From Caprella mutica (Eukaryota; Arthropoda; Malacostraca; Amphipoda; Caprellidae): a stretch of DNA of 64,000 nucleotides. The translations under genes were made by a program, and so were the position numbers. Location of the stretch: the NCBI GenBank assembly GCA_947561585.1, contig CANNZV010001108.1, positions 1 through 64,000 of the forward strand, written 5' to 3'. How positions within the stretch are numbered: the stretch's first letter is position 1; the number at the start of each line of letters is the position of its first letter. The notes beneath the pieces are model-generated. The model was not told the DNA's origin. It saw only the letters and a program-made list of their open reading frames with translations, and searched no databases. Shown piece by piece: positions 41,401 to 55,076 of the stretch.

Positions 41401-43651
41401 CCACTTTATATCGTGTGAATGGTATGTATCGCATGCGTGTGGTTTTCCCTTCATTTTCCCTTGATTCAAAGCTGCTATTCAGGCCACAGGATTTCAGACA
41501 GGTAATTGACATGCGTTCATCGTGAGAAAAGCTCCTTGCTGGCCAGACCTGGCTAGTAGTTTCTAACAATGAAATATTTCATATCTTATTGGTTTGTGGT
41601 CACATTTTAGGGGTGAACTGCTATTCTCAGCCCTACTGTACACTGCAATAAGGGCTAATTTAGCCTTCTCACCACTGCATTGTTGACTACGGTTATTTTT
41701 CTGCTGATCGTTGCTTTATAGTGTTTGAACAATGGCTAATAATAATCTAGAATGACTGCTTTGATGAACTCAATAGCTGTTCTATTTCAGTCTTCTTTGT
41801 CGCAAATATAGTCATGCAAATATTGATGACTGTTACCCTATTTGATGAAGGCAAATTAAACTCTCAATACAGCCTGCTCTTTTATGTTTTTATTTACCAC
41901 ATCTACATAATACAGTCACTAAATCTCCATAAGTTAACACTTAGCCCTAATTCTTAAATAGCTGTCTTTTAATTTAGCACTGCAGTGATGTGAAATCAGT
42001 TGCATCTGTCAATGCATGTGTCTAATCTCACACTTGCACATAGTAGCTGTGTGCACGCTAGGTAAGCAAGTAGTTAGTACAGTGTTACCTGTGTACAGTG
42101 TATACCTCAGAAGTAGAAACGAACACTGGTATGCAATGTGTCAAAAATATATAATGCTTATTGCAATCAATTTACTATGTCTGTAACACTCAATGAATAC
42201 GTTACACACATTTTCCAATTATAAAATTACTATATCAATGTTCCAAGTGATACTATGTAGTTCTATGTTCACTAGTTTTGTTTGCATGTGTACACATGTG
42301 CGTACTGAACCCTGAGTAGACTGTGACTGTTTCCAGTTACGCACACAGCTGCCCCAGGCCCTGTATTATACAGCTATGGGACTAACTACAGGGCGACCTA
42401 CAGTATAGAGGGGATGAACCTTCAACCTACAGTTAAGCATTTCAATTTATAAACCTGATGTTATGTTCTAGTTACACATTCTTACCTAGGTTTGCTATTT
42501 CAGTAGCCACTGTATCGATAAATGCTTGTGATAGTACTTAGAAGGCATGGTGTACCTGTTCTATGTTCACCTGGTGTTATCGTGTGCCCTGAGGGTACAC
42601 TATTGAGTCAGAGACACGGTTAGGCAGGACACTTCACAGAAAGACAACTACACGATACTTAGTTACTCAATACAAGGGATAGTGATGCCTCTTTTCACAT
42701 GCCTATTTTAATGTACATATTTTCATTGGGTTATTTTTGGTAGCAAATTATCAAAGCAACGTCCAGTGGTTTATTTGTGTGTTTTCATTTATCTATAGTA
42801 TAGCTAAATTCCCTTCCTTAGACCAAATGTTTCGCATGTTTACCATGTCAATGTTTTCTCTGCTATGTAGTTCGATAGCATTCATTTGAAGCCGTAAGCC
42901 TTTCTCTCTCTCTCTAAAACACTGTAATTCAAATAGCATGAATTATAACTGTTTGTACAGCCTAGGTGGACCTCAACTTTCTACTATACAGTCTCTAAAT
43001 TACAAGGCAAATGTAGCACTAGTGTTTCAGAGGTGAAAGCTTCAGTGGAATAGTACAAAGATTCTCCTTATTATTATATTATGTTAACTGTTAGCTATTT
43101 TATTAGGTGCCTAACTAATAGTGTTTCTAGGGTTCACGGTCACAGGTGGTACTATCATTTCGTGGTTTATAAGTCACCACCAATATAACAGTGATATAAT
43201 TAATGCAATGTAATTGATGCAATAGAGCTACTGTATTTGCCAATGCATAATTCAATGGCACTAATGAATTTAATTTCTTATTGCGATATAAAGTGTGTAG
43301 CAAAGAATATATTGTAATTAAAATGCCATTTCAATATATAATTTCAATTTGAGGATCGTCATCATTATTCATATATGATGTGTCTGTCAGTGATCTAATT
43401 TAAAATAATTTATGGTATAGTATGTAAAATAGTGTTTGCCAATGAAGTATGCTTAACTTACACTACCATGTGTTCACTCAAAGAAAAGTCTATCTAACGA
43501 GAATTTCTCACGGTTTACTAATTTCACATTTCTAAAAGAAACTTTGCTAATTGTAATGCTTACAGATATAAAATTAGTCTGAGTACACGACGTGCAATTT
43601 GTATGGTTTGAAAATTGTGATTTGTGAAAATAGCATCATGCTGTGATTCTT
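41401..43651. other. Unassigned AT-rich sequence
   Basis: At 41483-41501 a 19-base segment lies between an AG with a fair pyrimidine tract (GCTGCTATTCAG) and GTAATT, and could be a micro-exon in phase with the candidate exon at 36.4 kb. A short CT run lies at about 42903-42914. Nothing else is supported. Confidence 0.4.
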
Positions 43652-45945
43652 TTATCTGATAGTACATCATCAGAGTGACTCTTTTCTCTGATAGTACATC
43701 ATCACAGTGACTCTTTTATCTGATAGTACATCATCACAGTGACTCTTTTATCTGATAGTACATCATCACAGTGACTCTTTTCTCTGATAGTACATCATCA
43801 CAGTGATTCTTTTATCTGATAGTTCATCATCAGAGTGACTCTTTTCTCTGATAGTACATCATCACAGTGACTCTTTTATCTGATAGTACATCATCACAGT
43901 GACTCTTTTATCTGATAGTACATCATCACAGTGACTCTTTTCTCTGATAGTACATCATCACAGTGACTCTTTTCTCTGATAGTACATCATCACAGTGACT
44001 CTTTTCTCTGATAGTACATCATCACAGTGACTCTTTTCTCTGATAGTACATCATCACAGTGACTTTTCTCTGATAGTACATCATCACAGTGACTCTTTTC
44101 TCTGATAGTACATCACCACAGTGACTCTTTTCTCTGATAGTACATCATCACAGTGACTTTTCTCTGACAGTACATCATCACAGTGACTCTTTTCTCTGAT
44201 AGTACATCATCACAGTGACTTTTCTCTGATAGTACATCATCACAGTGACTCTTTTCTCTGATAGTACATCACCACAGTGACTCTTTTCTCTGATAGTACA
44301 TCATCACAGTGACTCTTTTCTCTGATAGTACATCATCACAGTGACTCTTTTCTCTGATAGTACATCATCACAGTGACTCTTTTCTCTGATAGTACATCAC
44401 CACAGTGACTCTTTTCTCTGATAGTACATCATCACAGTGACTTTTCTCTGACAGTACATCATCACAGTGACTCTTTTCTCTGATAGTACATCATCACAGT
44501 GACTCTTTTCTCTGATAGTACATCATCACAGTGACTCTTTTCTCTGATAGTACATCATCACAGTGACTCTTTTCTCTGATAGTACATCATCACAGTGACT
44601 CTTTTCTCTGATAGTACATCATCACAGTGACTCTTTTCTCTGATAGTACATCATCACAGTGACTCTTTTCTCTGATAGTACATCATCACAGTGACTCTTT
44701 TCTCTGATAGTACATCACCACAGTGACTCTTTTCTCTGATAGTACATCACCACAGTGACTCTTTTCTCTGATAGTACATCATCACAGTGACTTTTCTCTG
44801 ACAGTACATCATCACAGTGACTCTTTTCTCTGATAGTACATCATCACAGTGACTCTTTTCTCTGATAGTACATCACCACAGTGACTCTTTTCTCTGATAG
44901 TACACCATCACAGTGACTATTCTTTGATAGTACATCATCACAGTGACTCTTTTCTCTGATAGTACATCATCACAGTGACTCTTTTCTCTGATAGTACATC
45001 ATCACAGTGACTCTTTTCTCTGATAGTACATCATCACAGTGACTTTTCTCTGATAGTACATCATCACAGTAACTCTTTTCTCTGATAGTACATCACCACA
45101 GTGACTCTTTTCTCTGATAGTACACCATCACAGTGACTCTTTTCTCTGATAGTACACCATCACAGTGACTATTCTTTGATAGTACATCATCACAGTGACT
45201 CTTTTCTCTGATAGTACATTATCACAGTGACTCTTTTCTCTGATAGTACATCATCACAGTGACTCTTTTCTCTGATAGTACATCATCACAGTGACTCTTT
45301 TCTCTGACAGTACATCATCACAGTGACTCTTTTCTCTGATAGTACATCATCACAGTGACTCTTTTCTCTGATAGTACACCATCACAGTGACTCTTTTCTC
45401 TGATAGTACACCATCACAGTGACTCTTTTCTCTGATAGTACATCATCACAGTGACTCTTTTCTCTGATAGTACATCATCACAGTGACTCTTTTCTCTGAT
45501 AGTACATCATCACAGTGACTCTTTTCTCTGATAGTACATCATCACAGTGACTTTTTTCTCTGATAGTACATCATCACAGTGACTCTTTTCTCTGATAGTA
45601 CACCATCACAGTGACTCTTTTCTCTGATAGTACATCATCACAGTGACTCTTTTCTCTGATAGTACATCATCACAGTGACTCTTTTCTCTGATAGTACATC
45701 ATCACAGTGACTCTTTTCTCTGATAGTACACCATCACAGTGACTCTTTTCTCTGATAGTACATCATCACAGTGACTCTTTTCTCTGATAGTACATCATCA
45801 CAGTGACTCTTTTCTCTGATAGTACATCATCACAGTGACTCTTTTCTCTGATAGTACACCATCACAGTGACTCTTTTCTCTGATAGTACATCATCACAGT
45901 GACTCTTTTCTCTGATAGTACATCATCACAGTGACTAGTCTTTGA
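43652..45945. repeat. 32-bp minisatellite, about 71 units
   Basis: GATAGTACATCATCACAGTG plus ACTCTTTTCTCT. Variants: 30-bp units lacking two bases (GACTTTTCTCT), ACAGTACATC, CATCACCAC, CACCATC and a GACTATTCTTT unit. The first units carry TTTTATCTG. Variant blocks recur, for example GACTATTCTTTGATAG near 44915 and 45165. The unit resembles the 31-bp unit at 6.4-15.4 kb. Confidence 0.98.
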
Positions 45946-46309
45946 TATTATATAGTTGCTACTTCAACTGTAATTTACTACATTTGCTCCTTATTGATTG
46001 ATATCTGCATTTTTTTTCAAATCAATTTGTTGCAGTGTTGATGTAAAGTTAATTTTTCTGTACCTTATATTCATGCTTCGTATAATATCACTGTGATGGT
46101 AGAATAAAATTAATGGATAAATAAGAAAAAGCTGTTGATAGATACTATCTGTGACTGACACCGTATAAATTCACAGATGTAACTATACATCTTTCTTTAC
46201 ATTATTTACAAATATAACATGAATTGGTTAATTTCCATAGTAATTATATGTACCATTATAGTTTGTGATGATTGCATTAGCATGAGGTGATATTGCGTAC
46301 AGTCATGTT
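45946..46309. other. AT-rich spacer between arrays
   Basis: Nothing recognisable. Confidence 0.5.
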
Positions 46310-48003
46310 CATAACTCTGCACTGTACAGGTACACCCTCTATTATAACTGTGCAGTGTACAGGTATACCCTCTATCATAACTGTGCACTGTACAGGTATA
46401 CCCTCTATCATAACTGTGCACTGTACAGGTATACCCTCTATCGTAACTGTGCACTGTACAGGTACACCCTCTATGATAACTGTGCACTGTACAGGTATAC
46501 CCTCTATCATAACTGTGCACTGTACAGGTATACCCTCTATCATAACTCTGCACTGTACAGGTATACCCTCTATCATAACTGTGCAGTGTACAGGTATACC
46601 CTCTATCATAACTGTGCACTGTACAGGTATACCCTCTATCATAACTGTGCACTGTACAAGTATACCCTCTATCATAACTGTGCACTGTACAGGTATACCC
46701 TCTATCATAACTGTGCACTGTACAGGTATACCCTCTATCATAACTGTGCACTGTACAGGTATACCCTCTATCGTAACTGTGCACTGTACAGGTACACCCT
46801 CTATGATAACTGTGCACTGTACAGGTATACCCTCTATCATAACTGTGCACTGTACAAGTATACCCTCTATCATAACTGTGCACTGTACAGGTATACCCTC
46901 TATCATAACTGTGCAGTGTACAGGTATACCCTCTATCATAACTGTGCACTGTACAGGTATACCCTCTATCATAACTGTGCACTGTACAGGTACACCCTCT
47001 ATGATAACTGTGCACTGTACAGGTATACCCTCTATCATAACTGTGCACTGTACAAGTATACCCTCTATCATAACTGTGCACTGTACAGGTATACCCTCTA
47101 TCATAACTGTGCAGTGTACAGGTATACCCTCTATCATAACTGTACACTGTACAGGTATACCCTCTATCATAACTGTACACTGTACAGGTATACCCTCTAT
47201 GATAACTGTACACTGTACAGGTATACCCTCTATCATAACTGTACACTGTACAGGTATACCCTCTATCATAACTGTGCACTGTACAGGTATACCCTCTATC
47301 ATAACTGTGCACTGTACAGGTATACCCTCTATCATAACTGTGCACTGTACAGGTATACCCTCTATCGTAACTGTGCACTGTACAGGTACACCCTCTATGA
47401 TAACTGTGCACTGTACAGGTATACCCTCTATCATAACTGTGCACTGTACAAGTATACCCTCTATCATAACTGTGCACTGTACAGGTATACCCTCTATCAT
47501 AACTGTGCACTGTACAGGTATACCCTCTATGATAACTGTGCACTGTACAGGTATACCCTCTATCATAACTGTGCACTGTACAGGTATACCCTCTATCATA
47601 ACTGTGCACTGTACAGGTATACCTCTATGATAACTGTACAGCTATACGTTATACCCTCTATGATAACTGTGCACTGTACAGGTATACCCTCTATCATAAC
47701 TGTACACTGTACAGGTATACCCTCTATCATAACTGTGCACTGTACAGGTATACCCTCTATCATAACTGTGCACTGTACAGGTATACCCTCTATCATAACT
47801 GTACACTGTACAGGTATACCCTCTATGATAACTGTACACTGTACAGGTATACCCTCTATCATAACTGTACACTGTACAGGTATACCCTCTATGATAACTG
47901 TACACTGTACAGGTATACCCTCTATGATAACTGTACACTGTACAGGTATACCCTCTATCATAACTGTACACTGTACAGGTATACCCTCTATGATAACTGT
48001 ACA
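46310..48003. repeat. 33-bp minisatellite, about 51 units
   Basis: GTACAGGTATACCCTCTATC plus ATAACTGTGCACT. Variants: GGTACACCC with ATGATAAC, ACAAGTATACC, TACACT for GCACT, and CGTAAC. GGTACACCC lies at 46461, 46791, 46989 and 47385 (10, 6 and 12 units apart), usually two units before ACAAGTATACC. Long open frames exist in at least two + and two - frames. They are mutually exclusive shadows of a stop-poor 33-bp unit. Confidence 0.98.
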
Positions 48004-48300
48004 AACGCTACAGGTAACCTTGGGCTGCCCTCACACACTAGTTCCATCTCACCTCTACGCAAATTGCATCCATATACCATATATGATATAGCTACACCAA
48101 GGACTTCATCAACCAGAGAAAATTAGACAACATTCCTCTGTTGCGTACCAAAGAATTACCCTAAATTGATATTGTCATGTGTCCTTATGATGTAATATCA
48201 ATGGAGTGAGAGAGAGAGAGAGAGGGGGGTATTGGTACTATATTGGAGCTACAGATTCATATTAGTGATAACAGGACTTTCCCGTTTTTTCAACAATATA
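48004..48300. other. Spacer with a GA microsatellite
   Basis: A GA run at about 48208-48224 is followed by GGGGGG. No gene. Confidence 0.6.
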
Positions 48301-48480
48301 GCATTTCCCCACTAGAAATGACTACTATATGAATGAATGACTACTAGACTATAGCATTTCTCCACTAGAAATGACTACTATATGAATGAATGACTACTAG
48401 ACTATAGCGTTTCCCCACTAGAAATGACTACTACATGAATGAATGACTACTAGACTATAGCATTTTCCCACTAGTCAGTA
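48301..48480. repeat. 53-bp tandem repeat, about 3.4 units
   Basis: The unit has GCATTTCCCCACTAGAAATG and GAATGAATGACTACTAGAC. Starts at 48301, 48354 and 48407; the last copy breaks off after CCACTAG. Confidence 0.93.
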
Positions 48481-51344
48481 CTGTAAGCAGTTAGGTTCTA
48501 GCAGTGTTATCTTCCCCACTGCACCACCCCTCACTCTATCTAAGTTGGTATGCTTGAAGTGGCTCTAGATAAATATTTAGATCTCCTAAATAACTTCTAA
48601 TATTCAAGACTATAAATTCTCTCCTAACACTATAGCAACCAGTGAAGTCTATAGTAACGAATTGATTACAATATGATGCTAGAAAGGAAATACTGCTCCT
48701 ATCACATGAAATGAAAAAGTGTGGAAAGTTCGATAACTAACTCAAAATATATATTATCTTCCTCATCATCCCAAAGATATTCTTGTATAAATTTGATTGA
48801 CATTGAAATAGGAAAATTGAACAGGTATATTTATATTACTGTATAGCCTTACAGATTATTAGATAATTTATTATGATTTAACATGTTTATTGTTGAATTG
48901 ATTTAGAAGAAATAATATTCTGATTAATTGCCACTAACTTGTTTTTCACACATTAGGAAATCATATAATGATTTTTTCATAATTTAATTACTTCCAAACC
49001 TACATGAAAGTATTAATTTTGACAGCTTCTTTTCCCCTGTATTTCGTACTAAAAAAGGTTCACTTCACCATTTGCCTACTGACATGGCGTTTAAACTGCT
49101 TAACCTTTGCATTAGATATGCTCTGCTGTACTGTTACCTGTTGAGTCAGTCACACCTGTTATAACAGTAGAGTGACCTGACACTGGGGTTAAGGGGAGGA
49201 GGGGGGGGGGGTGTTAGTTCGTACAGCTTATTTCCTGTGTGATGTCTCCTGGTGCCTCAACCTTCAGTAAATTGCACTGCCAAAGGAACTATTGTTAGAG
49301 TTTCCTCTCTTTATTCACTTTGTTTAATTAATATCCTATATTATTTACAGTAATTTAGAAACAGGTAATTCGTTAGTATTTATTTACCTTGGTGACTATT
49401 TGAATTGTAAATAGCTGTAGATATCACCACACTGATGAAAGACAGTTATTAATGCATTTATTATATCTCTCCCATTTTCTCTCATTGTATGTTTATTGCT
49501 TGTACGTGATCAATCTTTAAATTTCTGCAGTCAGTTTTGCAGTTCCTACTCTTTTCTCTACTCCGAACATTAGACAGCTTTTATTCCAATAATGTAGTTA
49601 CTTGGGACACGATAATTCACTCTGCAATATAGTGATGCTAGTCAAGACTCCTAAATCTGAAGAGTGCTGTTATTTCGTCCATTGGGCTCATTTTCATAAC
49701 TTACAATAGGATGACATTGTGAATGGTAATAATATACATCAGAAATAATATCAGTCGCTTGAAATATGGCTAGGAATACAACATGTGTTATACTCATTGA
49801 ATTCTTTCAACTTCCTGGAATATATACACTTGAGATTAGCTTGAGTTAGTTCTTTTTTGAATATAGGCTGTAATTCATTTCTAAATATTACAATGTCGAA
49901 ACGGTAAGCTAGCTGAAATTAATTCTTTTTTGTCTAAAAAGTCAAATTTTTCATTAAAAACAAGACGATAAAACTGCTCTTTAATTAAGTAATGATTAAT
50001 TCAGTTATTACGTTCGTGTTTTTAAAGAAGATTTTCACCTGTTAATTCAAATAAATACCAGAAAATTGACAGAAATAATTTATTATTGATAACCCAGATA
50101 GGGTAATAATTTCCAAATAGAGACAAATAATTAATTAATTGGTATCTAATTGACTGACTTATAACTTTGATGAATGAACTATAGCAAACTAAAATAATTA
50201 ACTTGATACAACTTATTAAATTGTATTTACTTAACCAGATTTCAAGCGACTGAAATCATCTAACTATATTATTAACATTTTATGATGTCTGTATTGCAAG
50301 TTGTGATGATTAAGACAAATGAACTAATTTTCCGTGCCCGCACTTTCCGGTACGTTATATAGTGTAATTTAACTTATTCTGTTCTGGTGAATATTATAAA
50401 AAACGTTTTGGGAAAAGATAGAAATTATTTTGTCTTCAATATTCCAATCGACAGTCAATCTACTCAATTATTTTCATTCAGGTGTAAATAATATATCATG
50501 TTATCAATAAGTGTCTGTTACTGTCAGGAATATTCCTTGTTTCTTGGCAGGAATGGGTAGAGCTATTGTTTCAATAAATAATAAATTGGTATCGTGTAAC
50601 TGTCCAGTTATCTACACTGTTTTATTTATTATTTATTTCCCTAACCTCTTTCCTAATGTGAAAAATGATGGATATTTCTAACTTTTGTTCAATTATTCTG
50701 TTTCTGTTTTTGTTTATTAATTGTGCTTATATAATGTAATTTATTTAACTCTTGTTTTTTATTTTTCAGGTAAGTGATGTGCTAAACTGATGTTAACTGA
50801 AGAAACTGGTAATGTAACTTAGAGGTGTAATTGGTATTAGTAACTGATGCGGGTATTAGTAACTGAAGTAAGTATTATTCATTTATTAGTAATTATTATT
50901 GGCCAAATATGACCTAATTGTCGTAAATGCTCATCTTGTTTAGTTGGCTAGCCTGTCCCAATGAAGTTTAATTACCAAAAGCACCATTGTATGAGGTATA
51001 ACGGTTACTATAAGCTGGTACTATATCCCTTACTTCACCAGCTGATGGTAGTTCTCCAGAAGGAAGGTACAAACTTGATGTCCTTGCATCTCCCCAACTA
51101 AGTAAATTGTTCTCCAATAACAATGTCTAATTGTTGTGTGTCATAACAATATTGTATTTCCAAGTTTTATTTCACTCTTAGCTAATATAACTTTCGTTAT
51201 TGCAATTAAATAGACGCAGTAGTTAAGTTAGAGGTTTGGAGTAGAGCTGATGTAAGAGAAGGTAACAAGGAGTGAATTTGAACTGAGATATGACATTATA
51301 CGATTGTAATTATATAGCATGCGTTTGATTAGTTAGTTAGTGCT
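48481..51344. other. Unassigned AT-rich sequence
   Basis: Includes a G-run near 49200-49211. No open frame, element or array was identified in this 2.9 kb, which may be intron or intergenic. Confidence 0.5.
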
Positions 51345-52541
51345 GTCACTGTGTGTGTACCTCATGCTGTCACTGTGTGTGTACCTCATGCTGTCACTGT
51401 GTGTGTACCTCATGCTGTCACTGTGTGTGTACCTCATGCTGTCACTGTGTGTGTACCTCATGCTGTCACTGTGTGTGTACCTCATGCTGTCACTGTGTGT
51501 GTACCTCATGCTGTCACTGTGTGTGTACCTCATGCTGTCACTGTGTGTGTACCTCATGCTGTCACTGTGTGTGTACCTCATGCTGTCACTGTGTGTGTAC
51601 CTCATGCTGTCACTGTGTGTGTACCTCATGCTGTCACTGTGTGAGTACCTCATGCTGTCACTGTGTGTGTACCTCATGCTGTCACTGTGTGTGTACCTCA
51701 TGCTGTCACTGTGTGTGTACCTCATGCTGTCACTGTGTGTGTACCTCATGCTGTCACTGTGTGTGTACCTCATGCTGTCACTTGTGTGTACCTCATGCTG
51801 TCACTGTGTGTGTACCTCATGCTGTCACTGTGTGTGAACCTCATGCTGTCACTTGTGTGTACCTCATGCTGTCACTTTGTGTGTACCTCATGCTGTCACT
51901 GTGTGTGTACCTCATGCTGTCACTGTGTGTGTGTACCTCATGCTGTCACTGTGTGTGTGTACCTCATGCTGTCACTGTGTGTGTACCTCATGCTGTCACT
52001 GTGTGTGTACCTCATGCTGTCACTGTGTGTGTACCTCATGCTGTCACTGTGTGTGTGTACCTCATGCTGTCACTGTGTGTGTGTACCTCATGCTGTCACT
52101 GTGTGTGTGTACCTCATGCTGTCACTGTGTGTGTGTACATCATGCTGTCACTGTGTGTGTGTACCTCATGCTGTCACTGTGTGTGTACCTCATACTGTCA
52201 CTGTGTGTGTGTACCTCATGCTGTCACTGTGTGTGTGTACCTCATGCTGTCACTGTGTGTGTGTACCTCATGCTGTCACTGTGTGTGTGTACCTCATACT
52301 GTCACTGTGTGTGTGTACATCATGCTGTCACTGTGTGTGTGTACCTCATGCTGTCACTGTGTGTGTGTACCTCATACTGTCACTGTGTGTGTGTACATCA
52401 TGCTGTCACTGTGTGTGTGTACCTCATGCTGTCACTGTGTGTGTACCTCATGCTGTCACTGTGTGTGTGTACCTCATGCTGTCACTGTGTGTGTACCTCA
52501 TGCTGTCACTGTGTGTGTGTACCTCATGCTGTCACTCTGTT
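51345..52541. repeat. 24/26-bp minisatellite with variable GT tract, about 48 units
   Basis: TGTCACTGTGTGTGTACCTC plus ATGC. Up to about 51920 almost all units are 24 bp. After that many are 26 bp with one more GT. CTTGTGTG, GAGTACC, CATACTG and TACATCATG variants mark blocks. Open frames in all three + frames and one - frame are artefacts. Confidence 0.98.
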
Positions 52542-53148
52542 TGTCACACTATCTCTCACTCCCACGTGCTCTACCAGTCTCATGATTGTTTTGTTTATTT
52601 TCATTGCAATTTTTCGTGGACTGTAATATTCTCCATGCTATTTATTCACTCACTTTTAGAGGTTTTTAAGAAAATGCTTATTTTTGTGTCTATATTCTGC
52701 TCATTAATGACGATATTCAATTATCGATATTCATCTTGAAATGATAATAGAACTTTCCAATTTAAAAAATCAGATGAGGGAGGTATAGTGTTTTAAACCA
52801 AGTTCAGATATGCTGTACACTCACATACATTTTGTGTTTGCTGTACCAGGCCTGAACAGCTTCACCATCTGGTGGCTGTACAATCATGCTATTCATCACT
52901 CTGCCTCTAATACAATAACTTGCCCACCTCTTGTTCTACGGCTAAATCTTTTCAAATTATAATTAAGTGTGTTGGTGTGCATACGCAGAGTGTGTCTTGG
53001 CGCACATGACATGTGTATGACCTACACTTACACACTCTGCACGCGTATTTGTCTGTACTATTACTCTACACAATGTATGTGTGTACTAGTATACTTCGGT
53101 AATATTTTGAGTATTGTCAGTATCTTCAATGTAAGAGTACATACGATG
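52542..53148. other. Unassigned sequence
   Basis: Two short TGTGTG/ACAC-rich patches; no gene or element. Confidence 0.5.
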
Positions 53149-53343
53149 CTTACACGTACACACGGTGCTCACTCTTATTCTTCACGTACACACGGTGCTC
53201 ACTCTTAGTCTTCACGTACACACGGTGCTCACTCTTAGTCTTCACGTACACACGGTAATCACTCTTAGTCTTCACGTACACACGGTGCTCACTCTTAGAC
53301 TTCACGTACACACGGTGCTCACTCTTAGTCTTCACGTACATGT
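53149..53343. repeat. 30-bp tandem repeat, about 6.5 units
   Basis: CACGGTGCTCACTCTTAGTC plus TTCACGTACA, very uniform. Variants are GGTAATC once and TTAGAC once. The unit is a multiple of three, hence frames on both strands. Confidence 0.97.
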
Positions 53344-53814
53344 TTTGGTGCATTAGAAAGTTGTTAGGTTTAGACTTTGAAAGTTGTTGCTATCAGTTTC
53401 TAGAAGCTGGTGTCTCTGATATTTGATTTGATGACTCAATTAAACTCTACTCTACTAATGTTTGACCGAATTAATAAACTTTTATCAATGTACCTAAGTC
53501 TCTTCTATGATTCTTTTAAAATGAAAATATAAAAATATATTTTTTTAATAGAGTTACAAGTATGCGTTGATTTTTTTGCAATTAATTCTAACTCATTTAG
53601 CTGTTGATAATATAGTTATATTTAATTACATTAATCAGTTGGGATGCATTGGCTATATGATCTACTGTGGTTCATTGTATACCATTCAATGCAGTCTGTG
53701 ATAGCTTTATAACAAATGCAGTGCATTTCTCAAATTACACCATGCTATGAATGGTGAGAGAGACTGCACTGTACTTACTATTTAGTGCACTTTTTAGCCT
53801 TTTACTGTACTTAT
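53344..53814. other. Unassigned AT-rich sequence
   Basis: No feature supported. Confidence 0.5.
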
Positions 53815-53993
53815 TACACTCACAGTGCACTTATTACACTCCCAGTGCACTTATCACACTCACAGTGCACTTATGACACTCACAGTGCACTTATCACACT
53901 CACAGTGCACTTATCACACTCACAGTGCACTTATCACACTCACAGTGCACTTATCACACTCACAGTGCAGTTATTACACTCACAGTGCACTTC
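53815..53993. repeat. 20-bp tandem repeat, 9 units
   Basis: CACTCACAGTGCACTTATCA with ATTACA, CCCAGTG and ATGACA variants at the edges; the centre is uniform. GTGCAC palindrome in each unit. Confidence 0.96.
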
Positions 53994-54366
53994 ACTTACT
54001 AGCCTTTCCATTAGTTGGATAACAAGGAAGTGTGTCAATAGAATTAATGATAATATTTTGCAAATAATTGCCTCAACCAACAGTTGATTAATGGAGCGGT
54101 TGGTATTATTGAACATTAGTTCTACTTAGCTAGCTGAAATGATTCTGCTGTGTTTCATAATTTCACTCCAGAACATTCTATATCTGTAAATATATGCTAT
54201 TTAACTAATTTTAGTTTAAATCTGAAATCAAATTGCAGTATTTAATACACATTTAAATTTACAACTGATTTTGAATAATCATGTAAACGATGTTAGCCAA
54301 ATTCAATTTCCCAATAACCTGTTCATTGGAAGTAGAACAGTTATCTGTTATTTATTAGATGTTACC
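53994..54366. other. Unassigned AT-rich sequence
   Basis: No feature supported. Confidence 0.5.
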
Positions 54367-54528
54367 TGTCAGTTCACATCTTCGGTCATATAGGAAAAAA
54401 CTATATAATAATTAATTTTGATTGGCATCCATGGAACATGCAGGCATCATGGATACCAATCAAAATAAGAATTATATTATTTTTATTGTATCGATTTTTC
54501 TTATTACCGAAGATGTGGAAGTGGCCGA
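54367..54528. mobile_element. Foldback (MITE-like) element, copy C, about 162 bp
   Basis: The left end CAGTTCACATCTTCGGTCAT and right end ACCGAAGATGTGGAAGTGGC are inverted, and the inner arms GATTGGCATCCATG and CATGGATACCAATC pair. It shares termini and the ATTGGTATCCATG core with copies A and B. No coding capacity. Confidence 0.78.
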
Positions 54529-55076
54529 TTTAATTATTTTATTTTGCTGTAGTGACTTCTAGACTACATGTCTATCTCACTCTATTAAGTCTTTCCCATG
54601 TGCTACAGTCTGATGTCACTGTACACTGTGTGCCCCTATCGCTTCACTTTCACGGGCACTGAGGTACACTGGGCCACGCTGTCACAGTGTTCTTCTCACT
54701 CGTTTTCTATGAGGTGGTGAGAGTGTGCTGTGTCCAGGGGAACTGTGATAAAATGAGAGAACTCTTTACCTAGAGAAGTTAGCCTGGTTTGGTGTGGTGT
54801 TTGTATTTTTATGTAATCAATTGAAGATAGCTACATTAAAGAATGAGTCTACATTTTACCACGAGAATAAGGTTAGTTAATCTAAACTTAATTAGTAAGA
54901 GAATAAAGCTTATATCTACCTAGTAACTAAACTTATTAAGAAAATTATTATATGTTCAATTAATCATATCTATGTAAGTAACGTCCTAAATTTACTCTTT
55001 ATGGAAGATAACCTTTTTTATTTAAAAAAATAATTATTTGATTTTCAATAGGGATACTTCACTCGCGTAGATAAAG
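54529..55076. other. Unassigned sequence
   Basis: The first part (54590-54740) is slightly GC-richer. No open frame or element is recognised. Confidence 0.5.

Noticed and set aside
41208..41569. Proline-rich ORF (plus) or Glu/Gly-rich ORF (minus)
   Set aside because: C-rich low-complexity DNA explains both. Only the tiny 41483-41501 segment was kept as a weak exon candidate.
46206..48091. Four long frames (440-578 codons) on both strands
   Set aside because: All are shadows of a 33-bp stop-poor unit. None continues into a convincing unique domain.
51333..52739. Cys-rich or Val/His-rich proteins from the GT-containing array
   Set aside because: The frames shift with each 26-bp unit, so the apparent protein is arbitrary.
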